From assembly GCA_003250135.1 (NCBI GenBank), contig QKHF01000151.1, forward strand, positions 1-9,180: a DNA stretch of 9,180 nt, in the 5' to 3' direction. The translations under genes and the position numbers were made by a program. Below, piece after piece: positions 6,824 to 9,180 of the stretch. Each line of letters starts with the position of its first letter. Positions within the stretch are counted from its first letter, which is position 1. Origin of the DNA: Paracoccaceae bacterium. Lineage in GTDB: Bacteria; Pseudomonadota; Alphaproteobacteria; Rhodobacterales; Rhodobacteraceae. The notes below the pieces were generated by a model. The model saw nothing but the letters and a program-made list of their open reading frames with translations, did not search any database and was not told where the DNA came from.

Positions 6824-8236
6824 ATGTTTCTGAGCGTGTTCGACATTTTCAAGATCGGCGTCGGCCCGTCCAGTTCGCACACGATGGGTCCGATGACCGC
6901 CGCCGCGCAGTTTCTGGAAACGCTGCGCGGCGGGCAGGACCGCATCCCCGGCTCCGGACCGCCCGCTCACATCGTCTGCCGCCTCCATGGCTCGCTCGCC
7001 TTCACCGGCAAGGGCCACGCCACCGACCGCGCCGTCGCGCTTGGGCTGCTGGGCCAAACGCCCCAGTCGCTGGACCCGGATGAGGCCGACGGACTGCTGG
7101 CGGAACTGGCCGCCGAGAAGCGGATCGCGCCTGCGGGTCTTCCCGCGATGGCCTTCGACCCCGACGCGGACATCGTGTTCGACTACGGCCCGCCCCTGCC
7201 GCGCCACGCCAACGGCATGGTGCTGGAGGCGTTCGACGCCGCGGGGCACCTGGTCCTGACCGAGACCTACTACTCCACCGGCGGCGGCTTCATCCTGACG
7301 GAGAAGGAGATGGCGGCGCAGGAGACAGGACCGGCGGCGCTCAGCGCGGCCAAGGTCGAGGCTGGGCATCCCTACCCGTTCGGCTCAGCGGCCGAGATGC
7401 TGGCGATGGGCGCAACTTCGGGCCGCTCAATCGCCGAGATGAAGCGCGCCAACGAACTGACCGCGGTCAGCGCCCACGCTTTGCGCGAGGGGCTGGACCG
7501 CGTCTGGGACGTGATGGACAGCTGTATCGAGCGAGGGCTGCGGTCCGAGGGCGAGCTTCCAGGCGGCCTGCACGTCCGGCGCCGCGCCAAGGCGATCCGC
7601 GCGCAGCTTGAGGCGGAGCGCGGCCTGAACATCGCCCAGCCGCACGTTGCGAACGATTGGCTCAGCGTCTACGCCATGGCCGTGAATGAGGAGAACGCCG
7701 CCGGCGGGCGCGTCGTCACCGCCCCGACGAACGGCGCCGCCGGTGTCGTCCCGGCGGTCGGCCGCTACTATCTCGACCACTGCGTCGGCGCGCAGCCCGG
7801 CAAGCTGCACGACTATCTGCTGACCGCCGCTGCGATCGGCGGACTGATCAAGCACAACGCCTCCATCTCGGGCGCCGAATGCGGCTGTCAGGCCGAGGTC
7901 GGATCGGCCGCCGCGATGGCCGCAGCGGGCCTATGTGCAGTTCTCGGCGGGACCAACGAGCAGGTGGAGAACGCCGCCGAGATTGCGTTGGAGCATCACC
8001 TCGGCATGACCTGCGATCCAGCGAAGGGACTGGTGCAAGTACCGTGTATCGAGCGCAATGGGCTAGGCGCGATCAAGGCGGTCTCGGCCGCCTCGCTGGC
8101 GCTCCGCGGCGACGGCAGCCATTTCATGCCGCTCGACAACTGCATCGAGGCGATGCGCCAGACCGGCCGCGACATGGACGAAAAATACAAGGAGACCAGC
8201 CAGGGCGGGCTGGCGGTCAACCTGCCGGAATGCTGA
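6824..8236 (+). CDS. sdaA: L-serine dehydratase, iron-sulfur, single-chain
   Basis: Deaminates L-serine to pyruvate and ammonia with a [4Fe-4S] cluster acting as Lewis acid, in the cytosol. The product has 470 residues, normal for the single-chain bacterial type, in which the beta domain (about 3-160) and the alpha domain (about 190-460) are fused. The N-terminus has the family motif PSSSHTMGP (15-23), and the alpha domain has TAPTNGAAGVVPA and ECGCQAEVGSA. Cysteines at 355, 397, 408 and 470 reproduce the spacing (42, 11, 62) of the cluster ligands reported for the Legionella enzyme (343, 385, 396, 458). The last, Cys470, is the final residue, matching the 'tail-in-mouth' ligand. GGGAGG lies 7 nt upstream of the ATG. 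The gene is divergent from rpiA, and its last 20 nt overlap the opposing thiamine pyrophosphokinase gene. It may also be called L-serine ammonia-lyase or sdaB; paralogues cannot be separated here. Confidence 0.97.
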   Translation: MFLSVFDIFKIGVGPSSSHTMGPMTAAAQFLETLRGGQDRIPGSGPPAHIVCRLHGSLAFTGKGHATDRAVALGLLGQTPQSLDPDEADGLLAELAAEKRIAPAGLPAMAFDPDADIVFDYGPPLPRHANGMVLEAFDAAGHLVLTETYYSTGGGFILTEKEMAAQETGPAALSAAKVEAGHPYPFGSAAEMLAMGATSGRSIAEMKRANELTAVSAHALREGLDRVWDVMDSCIERGLRSEGELPGGLHVRRRAKAIRAQLEAERGLNIAQPHVANDWLSVYAMAVNEENAAGGRVVTAPTNGAAGVVPAVGRYYLDHCVGAQPGKLHDYLLTAAAIGGLIKHNASISGAECGCQAEVGSAAAMAAAGLCAVLGGTNEQVENAAEIALEHHLGMTCDPAKGLVQVPCIERNGLGAIKAVSAASLALRGDGSHFMPLDNCIEAMRQTGRDMDEKYKETSQGGLAVNLPEC

Positions 8237-8891
8237 GCGCGCTGTCGACGACGGCGCCCAGAAAGCGCTTCTCGACCATGATCGCCGCGCCCGCGCGGTC
8301 AAACTCCACCATGACCTCGGCCCCGATCGCGCGATTCGACGTGCCGATGCGCGTCCCCATCGACAGCTCCAGCCGTTCCAGCGGCCATTCCAGCCCCGCA
8401 GAGGCCATCGCCGTCACCGGGCGCAGCGGCGCGATGGAGACGCGCGCCCCCGGCGCGAGCGTCGCCCGCCAGATGCGCGGGGCGAGGAAGATCACCTCCT
8501 CCTCGGCGATCAGCGCCGCCCGGCTTTCCGAGCGCCGCATCAGCACATGCAGCGCCGCCAGCGTGTGATCGAAGCGCCGACCGGTGAACCCGACGCCCAG
8601 ATAGAACGGCGCGCTTGTGGCGTAGAGGCATTTCTCGAAATCGGTCGTGTGCTGCTCATCAAGGTGCAGGATTCGAGCGCCCGCCTCACGATGGCTGTGC
8701 AGCGCCTCGACCGAATCCATGTCCCCGATCACCGCGTCCGCCCGCGCGCCCCAAGCGCCCAGCGCGTTCGCTCCGCCATCCGCGGCGACCACATGCGGCG
8801 CGAAGACGCGCGCGGCCTCGAAATCCGCGCGATCCGCCGCGCCACCGCCCACAAGGGTCACAGGTCCGGGAAATTCGATCACGTCGCTCAT
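8217..8891 (-). CDS. thiN: Thiamine pyrophosphokinase
   Basis: Transfers pyrophosphate from ATP to thiamine to make thiamine diphosphate, which serves scavenged thiamine. The product has 224 residues, usual for bacterial members. Motifs in order are VAADGGANAL (35-44, Asp38), GDMDS (56-60, Asp57 and Asp59), EQHTTDFEKCL (79-89, Asp84), GFTGRRFDHTLAAL (101-114) and, in the C-terminal thiamine-binding domain, GLEWPLE and GTRIGTSNRAIG. One oddity is His81 where many family members carry an acidic residue before the conserved TD. The start has only a weak ribosome site (AGG about 4 nt upstream), but MSDVIEFPGPVTLVGGG is a sensible N-terminus. The gene is convergent with sdaA and shares 20 nt with it, so no separate terminator fits between them. 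No other thiamine gene or TPP riboswitch is visible in the window. Confidence 0.92.
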   Translation of the reverse strand: MSDVIEFPGPVTLVGGGAADRADFEAARVFAPHVVAADGGANALGAWGARADAVIGDMDSVEALHSHREAGARILHLDEQHTTDFEKCLYATSAPFYLGVGFTGRRFDHTLAALHVLMRRSESRAALIAEEEVIFLAPRIWRATLAPGARVSIAPLRPVTAMASAGLEWPLERLELSMGTRIGTSNRAIGAEVMVEFDRAGAAIMVEKRFLGAVVDSALSIPAG

Positions 8892-9004
8892 GCGCCTAGC
8901 TGCCGTCCACAGCGATCAAAGGTCAAGCGGCGCGCTTGCCGGCCGCTCGGGTTTCGGTAAGTTTCATACTTGAAGGCGATCAGCGCCGTCACGAGGAGCC
9001 GAAG
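8892..9004. promoter_or_regulatory. Divergent gap between thiN and the TauE/SafE gene
   Basis: This 113-bp region carries upstream signals for two divergent genes. On the plus strand TTGCCG (8936-8941) and TAAGTT (8958-8963) are 16 bp apart and form only a very weak sigma-70-like match. A short inverted repeat, AAGT/ACTT, lies near 8960-8971. GAGGAG at 8993-8998 is a strong ribosome site for the small ORF that follows. I see no TPP riboswitch motif. Confidence 0.3.
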
Positions 9005-9061
9005 ATGACCCGAACCACGCGGCCAACCCGCGCCGCTCCCAATATATGGGGTCTTTCGTGA
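9005..9061 (+). CDS. Possible 18-residue leader peptide coupled to the TauE/SafE gene
   Basis: An ATG at 9005 follows GAGGAG (8993-8998) with a 6-nt spacer, the best ribosome site in this stretch. It reads MTRTTRPTRAAPNIWGLS and stops at TGA 9059-9061. The stop overlaps the ATG of the transporter as TGATG, which would allow reinitiation. The transporter ORF has no comparable ribosome site. The peptide has four Thr and four Arg; it could be a leader with a regulatory role or only a coupling device. Function is unknown and the ORF could be fortuitous, because short ORFs are common. Confidence 0.35.
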   Translation: MTRTTRPTRAAPNIWGLS

Positions 9062-9180
9062 TGGCGGACACGCTCGCCGCCGAACAGCTTGTCGCCCTGA
9101 CGCTCGGGCTGCTGGCGACTGGCGCGGCGGCGGGGATTCTGGCCGGGCTTCTTGGCGTCGGCGGCGGCATCGTCATCGTG
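9061..9180 (+). CDS. TauE/SafE-family membrane transporter (partial, N-terminus)
   Basis: The first 40 residues of a TauE/SafE (sulfite-exporter, DUF81-type) integral membrane protein; the rest lies beyond the right edge. Residues about 9-31 form the first hydrophobic helix. GAAAGILAGLLGVGGGIVIV carries the family signature GxLAGLLGVGGGxxxV, in which the small-residue pattern is highly characteristic. Members export sulfite, sulfoacetate or other organic anions, but the substrate cannot be told from this fragment. Alternative in-frame starts exist at ATG 9046 and GTG 9058. The ATG at 9061 is chosen for its TGATG coupling with the preceding short ORF, and none of the three has a strong Shine-Dalgarno of its own. 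The gene is divergent from thiN. Confidence 0.85.
   Translation, partial: MADTLAAEQLVALTLGLLATGAAAGILAGLLGVGGGIVIV

Noticed and set aside
5235..6833. Plus-strand frames of 230 and 243 codons over gor and rpiA
   Set aside because: They are antisense to well-defined enzymes with intact active-site motifs and have no recognisable domains.

Overview
This 9.2-kb window looks like ordinary core chromosome from a GC-rich alphaproteobacterium. The protein styles and the block hflK-hflC-DUF2065-degP next to gor and rpiA fit that class, possibly a Caulobacter/Maricaulis/Hyphomonas-like lineage, although the genus is inference. Nothing resembles a mobile element, CRISPR array, prophage, tRNA or rRNA, and I found no convincing undescribed system.

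Layout. Positions 1-221 (minus) hold the first 73 codons of an unrecognised gene with an N-terminal hydrophobic segment; it runs off the left edge. A 230-bp gap (222-451) follows, with an intrinsic terminator for the genes to its right and two operator-like inverted repeats. From 452 to 4357 all genes are on the minus strand and read hflK, hflC, a DUF2065 (YjeT-like) membrane protein, then a periplasmic Do/DegP-family protease. This is a membrane and envelope protein quality-control cluster: HflK and HflC form an SPFH complex that modulates FtsH, while DegP handles misfolded envelope proteins. The hflK stop overlaps the hflC start, the DUF2065 gene follows 31 nt later with a TTG start, and degP begins about 180 nt further on, best at a GTG codon.

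From 4524 to 6674, also minus, rpiA (ribose-5-phosphate isomerase) precedes gor (glutathione reductase) by 57 nt. They make a metabolically sensible pair, because the pentose phosphate pathway supplies the NADPH used by glutathione reductase. A 149-bp divergent gap then separates rpiA from sdaA (plus, 6824-8236), a single-chain iron-sulfur L-serine dehydratase whose four predicted cluster cysteines, including the C-terminal residue, are all present. The sdaA 3' end overlaps by 20 nt the convergent 3' end of a thiamine pyrophosphokinase gene (minus, 8217-8891).

At the right edge (plus) is the start of a TauE/SafE-family membrane transporter (9061 to the window end). It is preceded by an 18-codon ORF with a strong ribosome binding site whose stop overlaps the transporter start as TGATG. 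This possible leader peptide is one of the few locally unusual items. Many long open frames lie antisense to the real genes, which is expected at this GC content; they are not annotated.
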